Part shown: positions 11,621 to 22,199 of the stretch, one piece after another
How positions within the stretch are numbered: the stretch's first letter is position 1
Layout of the letters: every line of letters starts with the position of its first letter
DNA from: Bettongia penicillata ogilbyi
Taxonomy: Eukaryota; Chordata; Mammalia; Diprotodontia; Potoroidae
DNA length: 64,000 nucleotides
Direction of reading: 5' to 3'
Assembly: GCA_023548195.1 (NCBI GenBank)
Contig: JAJHZJ010000028.1
Span: 2,925,001-2,989,000 of the forward strand
Made by a program: the position numbers and the translations under genes
The notes under the pieces: generated by a model
The model's input: the letters and a program-made list of their open reading frames with translations, nothing else
The model's database searches: none
Told to the model about the DNA's origin: nothing

Positions 11621-13235
11621 CTTTGTTATAAAGAAATTTGGTTTTCTAAGAATTCATTAGCTGAAGCATGTATTTCCTATTTGTGGGGTTATATGCTTAA
11701 TTATATCTTACTACTTAACTAATGTGCTTAATAACTGTATGTAGAATGATGAAAACCTTAACTCCCATCATGGATTGAATTTCTTTTCTTTATTTTTAGT
11801 TGTCAGTGACAATTCTCATTTCTGAAGAGTTTTGTAAACATCGATGTGGTAGCATAGACACAGTCACCTTGCATTTCAGAGTTCTACTGCATTCCTTGCA
11901 CACATTTTTCAATGATATTGGAAAAAATAAGTTTCTGAGATTCTGTGTGAAGTAAAACCAGATCCTAGAGAAGCAAATATTTCTAAAGGTTAGTAAATGC
12001 AATATAAATCAGCTTACAAAAATGTCTCTCACAATAAGTTTCCCACTATTTTTCTAGATACTGTACATTTTTTTATCCCCTTAAATTTTTTTTATTCCCA
12101 GAGCCTTGTATAGTACCTGACCCATAGTAGCGGCTTAGAACTAATGATGATAGTTCAAGAACAAAGTTCTTTTCAAACTGTACTGGTCTGACCTCTATTT
12201 TGAGGTACCTGTTTTATACAGTGACTCTGCTGCTGCAGCATATTAACTACCTACTTTCTTTTATTGTGGAGAAACTTCTCACATATACTTGTCCTTTACT
12301 TTGCTTTCCCTAACCCACATTACTCCCTCCTATAATAAACTTTTTTTCCCAAAGCATGACTATCAGTGAGTGTGTCCTACTTAGATAACATTTATACAAA
12401 ACAAAATCTATCATATCAGAGGACACTGTGGAGCTTTCTGGAAACCCAGATGTACTCACTGCTGAAGTTGTTTAGGGTGAATATCTTCTCTACAATAACA
12501 GCTAGATTACTGTCCTCTCTCATTACCATTTATTCTGAGGGCTAGGGGCAGAAGGGAAATCTGTATGTATATTCATGTGCATGTACATTCTTAGAGTGTG
12601 CGCTTCCTATGTATCTGGATGAAAAGAGTGGCATTTATAGCAGTGAACTAAGTATCTCAGCTCAGAATTTCATGTCTTAAAACCAACTGGTAAAAGTTAG
12701 ATTTCTCAAATCCATGCCAATATCAAACTCTCCTTCTGACTTGCACCTCACTGCTTTCTTAATCACAAGGGATTTTCTATCCCTTATTCGGAGCATAATA
12801 TGAGTCAGCACTTTACGACAAGCTAAAGCTCCATTGGGATCAAATGTACCTGGGGAGACAGGGGAGACTATGCCAAAAGTCTATTAGGCCAAAAGAAGTT
12901 GTAAAATAGCTTTAGAATTCTGAGAGATTACAGTCAGAGACTGTTAGACCATATGTATGCACTCAGCTGAGACATATGTGATTCTATGTATACAACAGTG
13001 ACCTCCATCTGCGTCTGCCTTTAATCTCATGCCACTTTCAATCCCCTACTGGACTACAGTCTGGGTAAACAAAATGTTGAGGAGATTTCAAATTCATTAT
13101 CAAGGGCTGATTGTCTTTTAACCCAGTTAACTTTAGATCTAATCTTCCTAAGCTTATTTATAATCAGTTTCTGCTCTTTCCTATTTTTTGAAGAAAAAAA
13201 GGAGAAAGATTTATTGTAGCCATTCCCACTGAAAA
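11621..13235. other. No gene recognised; one L2-tail scrap
   Basis: Apart from an L2/MIR tail scrap near 12100-12145 (gccttgtatagtacctgacc), I recognise nothing. Frames on the minus strand (11796-12002, 13054-13251) have no domain that I know. Confidence 0.4.
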
Positions 13236-13239
13236 CAAA

Positions 13240-13335
13240 ACAGGTATCCATAGATTGAAAAATTAAACAAACTGCGATTTATGCACATAATGAAATATTA
13301 TTGCACCTAAGAAATGATGAATATGAATACTGGGT
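13240..13335 (+). mobile_element. Short L1 3' fragment
   Basis: Contains 'catagattgaaaaattaaac' and 'gcacataatgaaatattatt', a worn version of the L1 segment seen at 22.5 kb and 52.2 kb. Confidence 0.45.
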
Positions 13336-13654
13336 TTTTGTTATATACATATTTTTACAATAGTCATTTTCTGAGCCATTTTTCTCATCTGAAACAAAGA
13401 AAAGGCTAACATGCAAACCAACAAAGCAACCACGTCTGACAGCACTTGCAACATTCTGCACCTCTACAGTCTGTCTTCCCTCCCCACTGTGGAGGAGGGG
13501 GACCGTACTGAAAAAGGATCCATTTTAGCCTCTGTTCTTCAGAACTAAGATTGCTCATTACAATCAGTCTGGGTTGAGCTACATCTTAGCGTCATTTTCA
13601 TGTACATTATAGACCTTCTGTTTAACTACTTTGAATTTTTTGTGCTTATTTTCT

Positions 13655-13800
13655 TTATATTTGTTCTGTATGTGTGTCCTTGTCTCCCCAACTAGAATGT
13701 AAACATCTTGGGAGTAGGATTGTTTCATTCACTGTTTTTCTATTCTTAGCAACGTCTGGCACATGGTAAACACTAAATAAACGCTCCATGGGTTGACTGA
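13655..13800 (+). mobile_element. L2 LINE 3' terminus
   Basis: The classic L2 end: actagaatgtaaacatcttg, then aacgtctggcacatggtaa and taaataaacgctccatggg. Well preserved for an old element. Confidence 0.7.
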
Positions 13801-14074
13801 TAGGAATCCTGCTTTATTTGTTCTCGAATCTGCTTTACACCCTTCCCAGGTATCTATGAAATCCCCAAGTTCATAATTTCTTAGGGATGTAAAGACATTC
13901 CATTATACCCTTAGGCTACAATATTTGGTTGTTCATTACTAGAAAACCACCTACTTTGATTCCAGTACTTTGTTACCATAAGGAGCGCTATCTCTTTTCC
14001 TAACAAAACATGGTCTCTTGTTGAAACTGAATATATGTCACATTTTAAAAGTCATTGTTAGTTATCCATCACCC

Positions 14075-14190
14075 AATCACTTTAAAGCAACTACTATGTA
14101 CCAGACATATTGCTAGCCCCTGAGACTATAAATATAATGAATGAAATATATCCTACTCACAAGAAGCATACATTCTAATGGAGAAGACAA
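14075..14190 (+). mobile_element. L3-like interspersed fragment
   Basis: Contains 'actactatgtaccagacata', 'gctagcccctgagactataa' and 'cttacaagaagcatacattc'-type blocks of the old family also at 25.8 and 49.4 kb. Confidence 0.45.
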
Positions 14191-14195
14191 CAAGG

Positions 14196-14232
14196 AATGA
14201 TGATGATGATGATGATGATGAAGATGATGACA
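14196..14232. repeat. (GAT)n microsatellite
   Basis: About ten gat units with one gaa interruption, sitting at the tail of an antisense SINE. Confidence 0.9.
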
Positions 14233-14375
14233 GCCCCTTTTTAAGCTTGGCAAAGTGATTTACAAATATTACTTTATTATATCCTCACAACAACCCTGAG
14301 AAATAGATACTATTATTACGCCATTTCACACATGACAAGCTGACAAGTTAAGTAACTTGCCCAGGGTCACAGGTC

Positions 14376-14640
14376 CTGCTTTGAAGGAAGTGCTAGGGAA
14401 TGGGAACATCACATTAGGAGTGTTGGGGAAGGAGGGACTGTGGATGCTTTCTATAGAGTAGCATCTGAGATTGCTAGCCTGAGGGTAGTGGAGAAGCAGG
14501 ACCCAGGAAGGAAGGCTTCACCTTTCAACTTGCCAAGATAGGCAGGACACTAAGAAACTGAGAGGCTCCGTAAGAAGGAACATCAGTAGGACTTACAGGA
14601 AGGAAAAGCTGGGCATGGAGAATGAAATGTGGAGAATAAA
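14376..14640 (-). repeat. Unassigned repeat, copy A of an inverted pair
   Basis: Its reverse complement aligns with 15955-16183. Matching blocks include gaagccttccttcctgggtc, ctccactaccctcag, cacttccttcaaagcag and ccttcttac.gag. By eye about four bases in five agree. It sits inside an antisense SINE, which suggests that it was inserted there. I do not recognise the family. Confidence 0.65.
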
Positions 14641-14697
14641 GAGGAACATCCAGGGTCAGTCTGAGTCCGAGTCTGAGTCTGGATTTGGACTTCCTAA

Positions 14698-14748
14698 ATA
14701 GGCTACAATAGGCTACGCAAAGACTGCATGAAATGTGTAGCCTATAGT
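14698..14748. mobile_element. 51-bp micro-insertion with inverted ends
   Basis: The segment starts with two tandem ATAGGCTAC units (14698-14706, 14708-14716) and ends with the inverted copy GTAGCCTAT (14737-14745). It is flanked by an 8-bp direct repeat, CTTCCTAA, at 14690-14697 and 14749-14756, within SINE sequence where one copy is expected. The structure resembles a minimal hAT-type insertion or a small foldback. Confidence 0.5.
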
Positions 14749-15369
14749 CTTCCTAACTCCAGGGCCAGCTCTCTGTCCCCCATGCCACCTGCCTGCATCC
14801 TGTATGTGTACAGGATAAATAGAAGATAATCAATATATTGTGGTTAATATAGTTATTTTGAGAGGGAGAAACACTAGCAATTGAGGGGATAAGGAAGGGC
14901 TTCACCTAGTGGTGGTTTATAAGTTTTGTCTACTAAATTCCTAGGTGAGTAATCATTCTAAGTACATCAAATTACACCATTATTTGCCTGAATTATCCTC
15001 AAATAAAATGCTATCATCTGTTCGACCAGGAACTCAGAGCAGGTCCTAAAATTGTAACAGTAGGGATAGAAAACACACTAACTCTTCACTGCTTATTTTA
15101 TGCCAAGTTTTAGCCCTAGAGATGTTAATTTTCATGCATTTTAAGCTTCCTTAAAGTGCTCAGCTCTCTTGAGACTTGGTTTTACTGATTATCATGCAGT
15201 ATTATTATAAAGTAATTTTTAAAGAAAATGTATTTAATTGGCTCAACATCAGAATCCTGTAAGGAATATGTTTATCCTCTGGAAATTATTAAGTATTTGT
15301 AATCCTTTTATACAGAATCACAGTTGGAGGCTTTAAGGAAAAGACTAGAGACCTCAGTTTTTCTGGGAT

Positions 15370-15575
15370 AAAGGGACAGTAGAAAGAACAGTGTATTTAC
15401 CATCAAGGACCTGGGTTCAATTATTGGAACTGCTAACTACTTGTGTAATCTTAGGGAAGTCACTTCCACTCTCAATTTTCATCACTTCTACAATGATGAG
15501 GTTATGTGATGAGGTTTCATCACTTCTACAACGATCTCTAAGCTTCTCTCCAGTTCTAAGTCCTATGATCTTGGA
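15370..15575 (+). mobile_element. MIR-like SINE with an internal duplication
   Basis: The core 'gtgtaatcttagggaagtca' and the end 'ttctctccagttctaagtcc' frame a duplicated tttcatcacttctacaa block (15477-15493 and 15514-15530). The spacer is 'tgatgaggttatgtgatgagg'-like, so a 37-bp tandem duplication occurred within the SINE. Confidence 0.6.
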
Positions 15576-15879
15576 GCTATCTGTTCACCCAGGGGCATAA
15601 TACATTGCATCCATAATGAGAAAGGTCAGACCTAATACTGAACCTCTCCACAGCTGGGGAGTAAGTTATCATCAATTACCAGTTTTTAGATGCAGCAAAT
15701 GCAAAAATTCTATAACACATAGAAATATCAATATGGCAATTCAAAGCAGTTTAGTAGGAAATCACTTTCATAAGCTTCCAACCCCTTTGTTTCTTATCTG
15801 TCTTGGAGTCAGTCCTCCCTGATGCCCCTTCTTACTCCTCACATTTCACTCTCTGTAAAAAAAACAAAGTCAAATGCAA

Positions 15880-15945
15880 GTCATGTCATTATTTTTCTGA
15901 TGGCACGGTCTTCTTTGGCAATGAAGGACGAACACACACACAACT
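15880..15945 (+). mobile_element. LINE/SINE 3' tail fragment (RTE-like)
   Basis: Reads ggcacggtcttctttggcaa then tgaaggacgaacacaca. This resembles the 3' end of the decayed LINE at 27.83-27.88 kb (ggtcttcttcaagaacaaag). A short tail-only copy. Confidence 0.4.
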
Positions 15946-15954
15946 GGCTTTTCC

Positions 15955-16183
15955 CTCCCTGCAAGTGCTACAGACATATTCCTTCTTACAGAGACTCTCA
16001 ATTTCTTGGCGTCCTACCTTCTTGGCACATGAAAGGTGAAGCCTTCCTTCCTGGGTCCTATTCCTCCACTACCCTCAGACTGTGTAACAATCTCAGAGAC
16101 TACTCTATAAAAGGATCCATAGTCCCTCCTGCCCCAACACTTCTGATATGATGTCCCCATTCCTGAACACTTCCTTCAAAGCA
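15955..16183 (+). repeat. Unassigned repeat, copy B of an inverted pair
   Basis: Aligns in the opposite orientation to 14376-14640, from 'ctccctgcaagtgctacag' to 'cacttccttcaaagcagcaa'. The two copies are about 1.3 kb apart and could form a stem in a transcript crossing both. Confidence 0.65.
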
Positions 16184-16284
16184 GCAAACTGATGAATTTT
16201 TCCTATCATGTCATGAAGAGTTAGTTGCCAACTAAAACAAAAGAGGGTTTCAATAATTATTGACAGAAATATCATGGAAGTGTA

Positions 16285-16375
16285 CACTCATAACTGGAAG
16301 GAGCTTTGAAGGCCATCTACCGCCAGCTCTCTCATTTTACAGATGAGGAACTTAAGGTCCAGAGTGTAAGGTTAA
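16285..16375 (-). mobile_element. MIR-like SINE fragment
   Basis: The plus strand gives aactggaaggagctttgaag, then ctctcattttacagatgagg. This is the reverse complement of the 3' half of a MIR-like SINE. Confidence 0.55.
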
Positions 16376-16506
16376 TGAGAGTTAAAGATCTTAATAGGAT
16401 TATTAGGAGCTTGATGAGAGGAAGCTTATTTTGTAGGAACCCTTACATCTTTTGTTAATTAATGAGGCACTGGGTCATAAGGGTCATGCCCTCCAGCTCT
16501 GAAAAG

Positions 16507-16602
16507 TGTGTGTGTGTGTACATATCTATCTATGTATTTATCTATCATCTATCTATATATCTAGATATAGCTGTGTATATATACATATATGTATATATAT
16601 AT

Positions 16603-16648
<46 letters not shown>
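16507..16648. repeat. Compound microsatellite (GT/TATC/TA/CA)
   Basis: Runs (GT)n, then TATC-type units, (TA)n and a (CA)n of about 20 units. The open frame crossing it (16462-16710) is an artefact of the repeat. Confidence 0.95.
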
Positions 16649-16734
16649 CCTCTGAGGTGAGGTTTTACTTTGGGGCTTACTCTTTGCAAGAAGGTTCATG
16701 TAATAGATGAGACTTTGGGTAGCTATTAAAAAGC

Positions 16735-16796
16735 CTTCCCCCTCCTCCCCTCTCCCTCCCCTTCCCCCTTCCCTTCTCTCTCCCCTCCTCCCGACT
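16735..16796. repeat. C/T-rich low-complexity tract
   Basis: A pure pyrimidine run of ccctcc and ccttccc units, about 60 bases. It directly precedes the LTR-like stretch. Confidence 0.9.
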
Positions 16797-17085
16797 TTGA
16801 AAATCCAGATGTTGGTGCTTCTCTCTCTGGTAACTACGTATGCATGTAATGATCAGACAGTTGTTGAACTGTCTGTTGATCTCTGATGCATGTATTGCTT
16901 ATGGTCGGACAGTTAGAAGCCCTGCCTGTTGGTCTTTATTTCTTTGCTTGTATTTTCTCTGTTGGTGAATGTAATTAAGGTAGATTGTTGACCTCTCAAA
17001 AGTTGCTTTCCTTTTAGAAAAGCAGATCTAAGAACCTGCACAGCAGGCCCTCCTGTGTATGCCGGGGTGCTTGCCTCTACACAGA
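16797..17085 (+). other. LTR-like stretch with a perfect hairpin
   Basis: Contains the perfect inverted repeat CAGACAGTT-GTTG-AACTGTCTG at 16854-16875. Two diverged direct copies of atgcatgta followed by a ...cagacagtt / ...cggacagtt block also lie here. The end 'cacagcaggccctcctgtgt' has higher GC than the surroundings. It could be part of an endogenous retroviral LTR, but I cannot place its ends. Confidence 0.3.
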
Positions 17086-17089
17086 GATG

Positions 17090-17615
17090 TTAAATGACTT
17101 GCTCCCCTACTGCTTCTAGGATAAAAACAAATTCCTTTGTTGGGCATTTAAAGCTCTTTACCAACTGACTCCAGAATACATTCTATGATATTTCACATTA
17201 ATCACCCTTTCCTACTCCACATTTTAGCCAAGCTAGCTCTCTTGCCATTTCTGTTATAGGGTATTCTATCTCCTACCTTTGAACCATGGCATAGATTGTC
17301 CCCCATGACTGGAATGCTTTCTCCTCACCCCTACCTTTTGGAATCTCCACAGCCCCTTCAAGGGGCAGTTTAGATTCTGTTGCTTACACTGGGACCTTCC
17401 TAATCCTTCCCCCTCCTTCCATCATTGGCTCATCTATTGCTCCCCAAATTACCTCTTTATTTACTTATCTGTTTGTATTTTGTATTCCCAAAGAAGAATG
17501 TAAGAACCTTGACAGCAAGGACTTATCTTTATATCTCCAGCATTTGGGATAGTGTCTTGGTAAGAGTAGGCACTTAATAAATGCTTATTGAATTGGACTA
17601 GATTAGATTGTCTAA
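17090..17615 (+). mobile_element. L2 LINE 3' region, about 0.5 kb
   Basis: A long L2 copy: aaagctctttaccaactgac, ccatgactggaatgctttct, ccccttcaaggggcagttta, then the terminus taagaaccttgacagcaagg and taataaatgcttattgaatt. No open frame. Confidence 0.75.
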
Positions 17616-17679
17616 GACTTCATGTCAGAGTAGAGATTCAAGTACAAATACTAGAAAAATAAAAAAAATCTTTTAAAGC

Positions 17680-17910
17680 CATCAATTAATAGCTAGCACT
17701 TTGCAACTATTGTGTCATTTGATCCTCACAGCCACACTGAGAGGTAGATGCTATTATTATCTTCATTTTACAGGTGAAGAAACTGAGGCAGGCAGAAGTT
17801 AAGTAATTTGCCTATTGCCTCAAGTCACACAGTCAGAAAGTGTCTGATGTCATATTTGAATTCAGATCTTCCTGACTCCAGATCTATTGCTCTGCTCACT
17901 GCCCTGCTTA
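17680..17910 (-). mobile_element. THER1/MIR CORE-SINE, antisense
   Basis: The plus strand reads tail (agctagcactttgcaactat), core (gaagaaactgaggcaggcag, tgaattcagatcttcctgac) and head (attgctctgctcactgccc). Close to full length. Confidence 0.8.
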
Positions 17911-17914
17911 GTAA

Positions 17915-18155
17915 GGTAGATAGTATATCACAGAAGAAAGAGCTTGGACTATGAATCAAGAGACCTGGTCTCAAATCCTAACTGTGTTAATTGACATATA
18001 ATTATGGACAAGTAACTTACCATGTTTCAGTCTGTTTTTCTCATTTGAAAGAAGAGAGCAGTAATATTTGTAAAACCTACCTCATAGGATTGTTGTGAGC
18101 AAAGTGCTTTGTAAGCCTTAAAATGTTAAATAAATATGAGTTATTATTGAGGATG
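17915..18155 (+). mobile_element. THER1/MIR CORE-SINE
   Basis: Head 'agagcttggactatgaatca', core 'tctcaaatcctaactgtgtt', tail 'ataggattgttgtgagcaaa' and 'cttaaaatgttaaataaata'. It lies back to back with the preceding antisense SINE. Confidence 0.75.
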
Positions 18156-18189
18156 AGTATTGATAATACTGAGTTATTATATGAGTATG

Positions 18190-18350
18190 ATACTACTCGA
18201 AACAGGTAAGTAATTTGGCCAGTTACACAGGTGTCACAGGTGGGATTCAAACTCTGTTGGTTTTATGTCCAGAATTCTTTTCACTATGTGGAAAGAACTG
18301 CCTTGGTCAACTTAAGTTTCTTAAGGTAAATTGTGCCTCATATATATCTA
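18190..18350. repeat. Local direct duplication, copy 1
   Basis: Matches 19905-20068 in the same orientation: gtaagtaatttggccagtta, the SINE-like middle, then gccttggtcaacttaagttt and gtgcctcatatatatctat. The shared part extends beyond the SINE-like core, which argues for duplication or a longer shared family. Confidence 0.6.
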
Positions 18351-18429
18351 TGTATATGTATTATCATTGCATTATTACCATTACATTACACAATGATATA
18401 GAATTTGACAAGTCAAGTTCATAATTCAT

Positions 18430-18630
18430 GTGATCATAGACTTGGAGCTAACAGGAACCTATAGGTCGTCTAAAGCCACCTCACTCAGTCCCCTAATTTT
18501 ATGGATGAGGAAGCTGTAGTCCAAGGACAGTGACTAGCTCAGAATCACAAAGCAAGTTGTAGAGCTGCAATTTGAACCCAGATTCTTTGGCTCCAAATCC
18601 AGCACCCTTTCCATCACACCATACTGCCTG
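18430..18630 (-). mobile_element. MIR-like SINE, antisense
   Basis: The plus strand shows gatcatagacttggagctaa, atggatgaggaagctgtagt, caatttgaacccagattctt and ccctttccatcacaccatac. Nearly full length. Confidence 0.7.
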
Positions 18631-19469
18631 ATTACCACAAGACCATATTCCGAACTTTTGTACCAAAGACTCAGAGAAAATGTAAATGAAAGGGAAAGGG
18701 ATTCCAGTCAGGGCCTAGGCACCCACAGCAGGAGCAGCGGCTCCAATGTGACCAGACCCTTTTTTTTCACCAGAGGCCTAGTAGTGGAGAATGGAAAACA
18801 AAAAAAGAATACTTCTTGGCTTAGTTTATTGCCTATTTTATTTTTTAATTTTAATAGTTTATGAAACTTTTTTTAAAAAAGAAAATAAATATAATAGAAG
18901 GGAGAAAGGAATGGGAATGATAGCATGGTTAAGTATCTGGGAGCATCAAAACCACAGGCACAGTCTATCTGCTATAATACAGCAGCCTTATTTCCCATGG
19001 GTTTCTCCCAACAGAGATGATAATACATCCTCAAACATAAAAGTACACGCTATTTCATGGCTGAGGGAATATGATTCTCCATATGGGATAATACTTTTCT
19101 AAAATAATGACTTGAAAATACTCCAATTTCTTTCCCTTCGATTTTTTTTTTTGAAAGGGCACTCCAGGGGAAGGTGCTTTCAAATAAAAAGTCCATTCTT
19201 TTCAGATAAGTCTCTGAACCAGTAGGCCAGACTAGCACTTCTTCAATACTTGAGGAATCCAAGATTTTGTTGGTGTATTTTTCTTTGACATAAAAAAAAA
19301 CTGCAGTCCCCTCAGACTTGGCCATGGCTAAAAAAATTAATCACCCACTGGTAATCTTGATGATGAAAAACACTCATATCCAATGTACAATCTACCATCT
19401 TGATGTCTTTGGACAGGTTTTCCCTTACACTTTGAATGTGGCTCCTATTCATTTCTATTAGGGAAGGGA

Positions 19470-19695
19470 ATAAGCATTTATTAAACATCTGATATGTACC
19501 AGGGACAGCACTAAGTTCTTTACAAGCATCCTCTCATTTGATTCTCCCAACAACCCTGAGAGGTAGGTGTTACTATTACCCCTATTTGACAGTTGGGGAA
19601 ACAGAGGCACATAGTGGTTAACACTATCTGAATCACATAGCTAGGAAGTGTCTGAGGCCATGCCTTCCTGACTCCCAGACCAGCACTCTAAGTGG
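19470..19695 (-). mobile_element. THER1/MIR CORE-SINE, antisense
   Basis: The plus strand begins ataagcatttattaaacatc, passes attctcccaacaaccctgag and ggggaaacagaggcacatag, and ends ccttcctgactcccagacca. Full-length type with the long tail. Confidence 0.75.
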
Positions 19696-19779
19696 AATAA
19701 CAGCTCCAATTTTTAATAGCACTTTAATGTTTACAAAGTTCTGTCCTAATAACTACCACAGGAAGTAGGTTGTTGGAGG

Positions 19780-19885
19780 GAAGGAGTATATCAACACCTG
19801 GAGACCTCATCTAAATGATGGCACTTAAGCTGGGTCTTGCAAGAAGCTCTTATGGAAAGGAGGGAAGGAGAGAACGCACCATTAT
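19780..19885 (+). mobile_element. L3 fragment
   Basis: Short L3-like piece with 'aagctgggtcttgcaagaag' and 'atggaaaggagggaaggaga'. Confidence 0.4.
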
Positions 19886-19904
19886 CATCACTGCACAAAG
19901 GTGA

Positions 19905-20068
19905 AAAGTGAAACTGAAAACGGGTAAGTGGTTTGGCCAGTTACACAAGTACTAAATGTCAGAGGTGAGATTCAGACACTGTTGATTTCATGTCCAGAGA
20001 TCTTTCTACTATATCATGCTGCCTTGGCCAACTTAGGTTTTTTAAGGCAAATGGTGCCTCATGTACAT
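19905..20068. repeat. Local direct duplication, copy 2
   Basis: Partner of 18190-18350, about 1.7 kb downstream. It ends at 'gtgcctcatgtacatctat', immediately before the hAT-like element at 20075. Confidence 0.6.
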
Positions 20069-20074
20069 CTATAG

Positions 20075-20255
20075 CAGAGGGGTCAAATATGTGACTTGGG
20101 CTCATGCAGCCCACAACACTCTCCACTGCAGATTGTACCAGATCAGAATATAATTGGGAAATATTTAACAAAATAAAATAAAAATACAAGAAAATGTAGA
20201 TAACGTTAACGTGTGGATTTCTAAGTCAATATGCAGCCCACGGAGATTATGACAT
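20075..20255. mobile_element. hAT-like MITE, copy 2
   Basis: Starts cagaggggtcaaatatgtga. It shares the internal block aattgggaaatatttaacaa and tttctaagtcaatatgcagc with the element at 1698-1886. Same orientation, same length class. Confidence 0.55.
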
Positions 20256-20339
20256 ACAGTTAACTGATTTTTCTAGATGACAATCAACTTGTATACATTT
20301 CTTCAAAGAAAAAGAATTATCAACATGCTAGCATCTAGA

Positions 20340-20565
20340 AAAGAGGTTCTTAACCTGAAAGTTTACAGATTCCCATGAGTTCTGTGGATAGATTTCAGTT
20401 GGATAAGGGGAAAATACATCTTTATTTTCACTAACCTCTAACTGAAATTTAGCATTTCTTTCAATTATTTAAAAATATGATTCTGAGAAAGGATACACAG
20501 GCCTCACCAAACTGCCAAACAGATCCACAATGCAAAAAATGTTAAGGATTTCTGCACTAGGGAAA
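20340..20565. mobile_element. MER-type hAT MITE (ggttcttaacc family)
   Basis: One end is gaggttcttaacctgaaag; the other contains the inverted match aaaatgttaaggatttctgc. The middle has tttattttcactaacctcta and cctcaccaaactgcc, which recurs in related elements at 21.9, 22.7 and (inverted) 55.8 kb. Nonautonomous DNA transposon. Confidence 0.6.
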
Positions 20566-21740
20566 ATCCAATGAATACTCAAGGAATCACAAGGTTCCCT
20601 GGTGACGACACCGTAAAGAAGATGTTGCTGAAAATCCTTGATGCCCTGAAAAACTAAAATCTGTCAATCACATTCAGAGCCCTGGGTCTGCCAGACTCTT
20701 GCCCCAAACCCAGAATCAATGGATAGTTCCTGAACCTGACCTTTCTGCTTCCTATCTTCAGGATGTGAGCAAGGAAGTCTGCCATTCACACTTCTGGCTA
20801 ATTTTAGGATTAGCACCAGAATCTGTTTCTGAACTGCTTATCAAAAAACAAGTAAAAATAAACAACTGCAAGGGTTATCAGTGTCTTTAGAAAAGCAGCA
20901 AAAAATCAGGAGGAAGACGTGATAACGGTGTTTTACCACCGGCAATAGCATTTCTACTACCAAATCAATAGTTTGTCTTTTCAGCTGATGACTTGTTGCT
21001 AGGGTACGTTACACATAACTTCCCAAGTAAGAGGTCATAAGAGCATCTTTCCAGCTTGTCATTCTTTGTAACAGTACTACTTCTACACAAAATATCAATA
21101 TTTCAGGAATATCAGCATACAGTTATCCTAGGAATATCAAGAGTATCAGAAAGAGCTATTGAGTACAAAAGGATATGTTCCCTTAAAAACTTTTAGGTTG
21201 TCCCCTCAGGTATCTCACTTCAACAAGGGGTCCCCCAATCTACTACAGAGCAACACATATTAAATGACAAAAAAAACCCATAACCAAAACAAAAAAAACC
21301 CAGCAAAACAAAAAATACTTTCAGTTGCTGTTCTAATCTATCAGACAGCCTACCCATCATTCACTAATCCAGGGTATTAAAACTGAAGAAAGGGATATCA
21401 GATGCAGTGCTCCAGGTTTTAGAGGAATAGGATGTGAGTTTTTAAGCCACAAGATTGACCGAATGATGGTTCTGCTTATAGCAGTTGACTATAATTTAGT
21501 GCAGTGGTTTCATGGCCCAATAACACAGGACTCCCTGGAGTTCCATTTCCATATTCTTTTAGTTTTCGAGTATCAGAACTTGAAGACCAGGAGAGGAAGA
21601 ATGAATAAGGATAGAGAAAACAAAGAAAACAGAGTAGAAAGAACAGAATATTCCCAGAGCCTATCATAGTAATAGACATAATAAATGCTTAGTGCTTGGT
21701 GAATTAAATCTCAGGCAACAAAGAAAATCAAAGTATAGGT
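20566..21740. other. No gene or repeat recognised
   Basis: No RNA gene, repeat or convincing exon. Opposed small frames at 21463-21669 (plus) and 21476-21679 (minus) have no known domain and overlap each other. Confidence 0.4.
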
Positions 21741-21744
21741 AATA

Positions 21745-21880
21745 ACCTCAGATTATACAATAGAAAGAATACTTGATTTGGAATCAAAAGGTCTAGACTC
21801 AAATATTAACTGCTACTTACTATTTGTGTGATCCTGGATGAGTCACTTAACTTCTCTTTAGATCAGTTTCCTCTGGATCA
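21745..21880 (+). mobile_element. MIR-like SINE
   Basis: Contains 'gatttggaatcaaaaggtct', 'gtgtgatcctggatgagtca' and cttaacttctctttagatca. Cut at its right end by the following DNA element. Confidence 0.65.
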
Positions 21881-21881
21881 A

Positions 21882-22065
21882 AGTATTTTTAATCTAGGTT
21901 CTGTGAAGAGATTTTGGGGGAAGGGGGCATAAACTTGGATGGGGAAAATGACATCTTTATTTTAATATAATTGGTTTCCTTTGGAATCTTGTGCATTTAA
22001 TTTTATGTATTGAAAAACCTTATTGTTAGAGAGGGTCTTTAGGATTTAGACTGCCAAATGACTCC

Positions 22066-22102
<37 letters not shown>

Positions 22103-22117
22103 AAAGAACCTTTGGTC
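21882..22117. mobile_element. hAT-type MITE with internal (CA)n
   Basis: Worn ends 'tttttaatctaggttctgtg' and 'gtaaagaacctttggtc' are inverted relatives of ggttcttaacc. The body (tataattggtttcctttgga, then gactgccaaatgactccata) is nearly repeated at 22722-22855. A (CA)n run at about 22070-22100 has grown inside it. Confidence 0.6.
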
Positions 22118-22199
22118 TAGATGATGGTTATGGACTTTTCCAACTCAAAATTCTGTGTCCTGTATAGCATGTTATGAATCTCAAATGTGAGTTTTGGCA

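Larger units (their letters stand above)
14233..14797 (-). mobile_element. THER1/MIR CORE-SINE split by insertions
   Basis: The left part, 14233-14374, holds the SINE tail and core in reverse (acttgcccagggtcacag). The right part, about 14655-14797, holds the head in reverse (cctaactccagggccagctc and tgccacctgcctgcatcc). Between them lies a 265-bp foreign segment (14376-14640). A further 51 bp at 14698-14748 interrupts the head. Confidence 0.65.

Noticed and set aside
16462..16710. 82-codon frame
   Set aside because: Its sequence is translated microsatellite (alternating Tyr-Ile and His-Thr).
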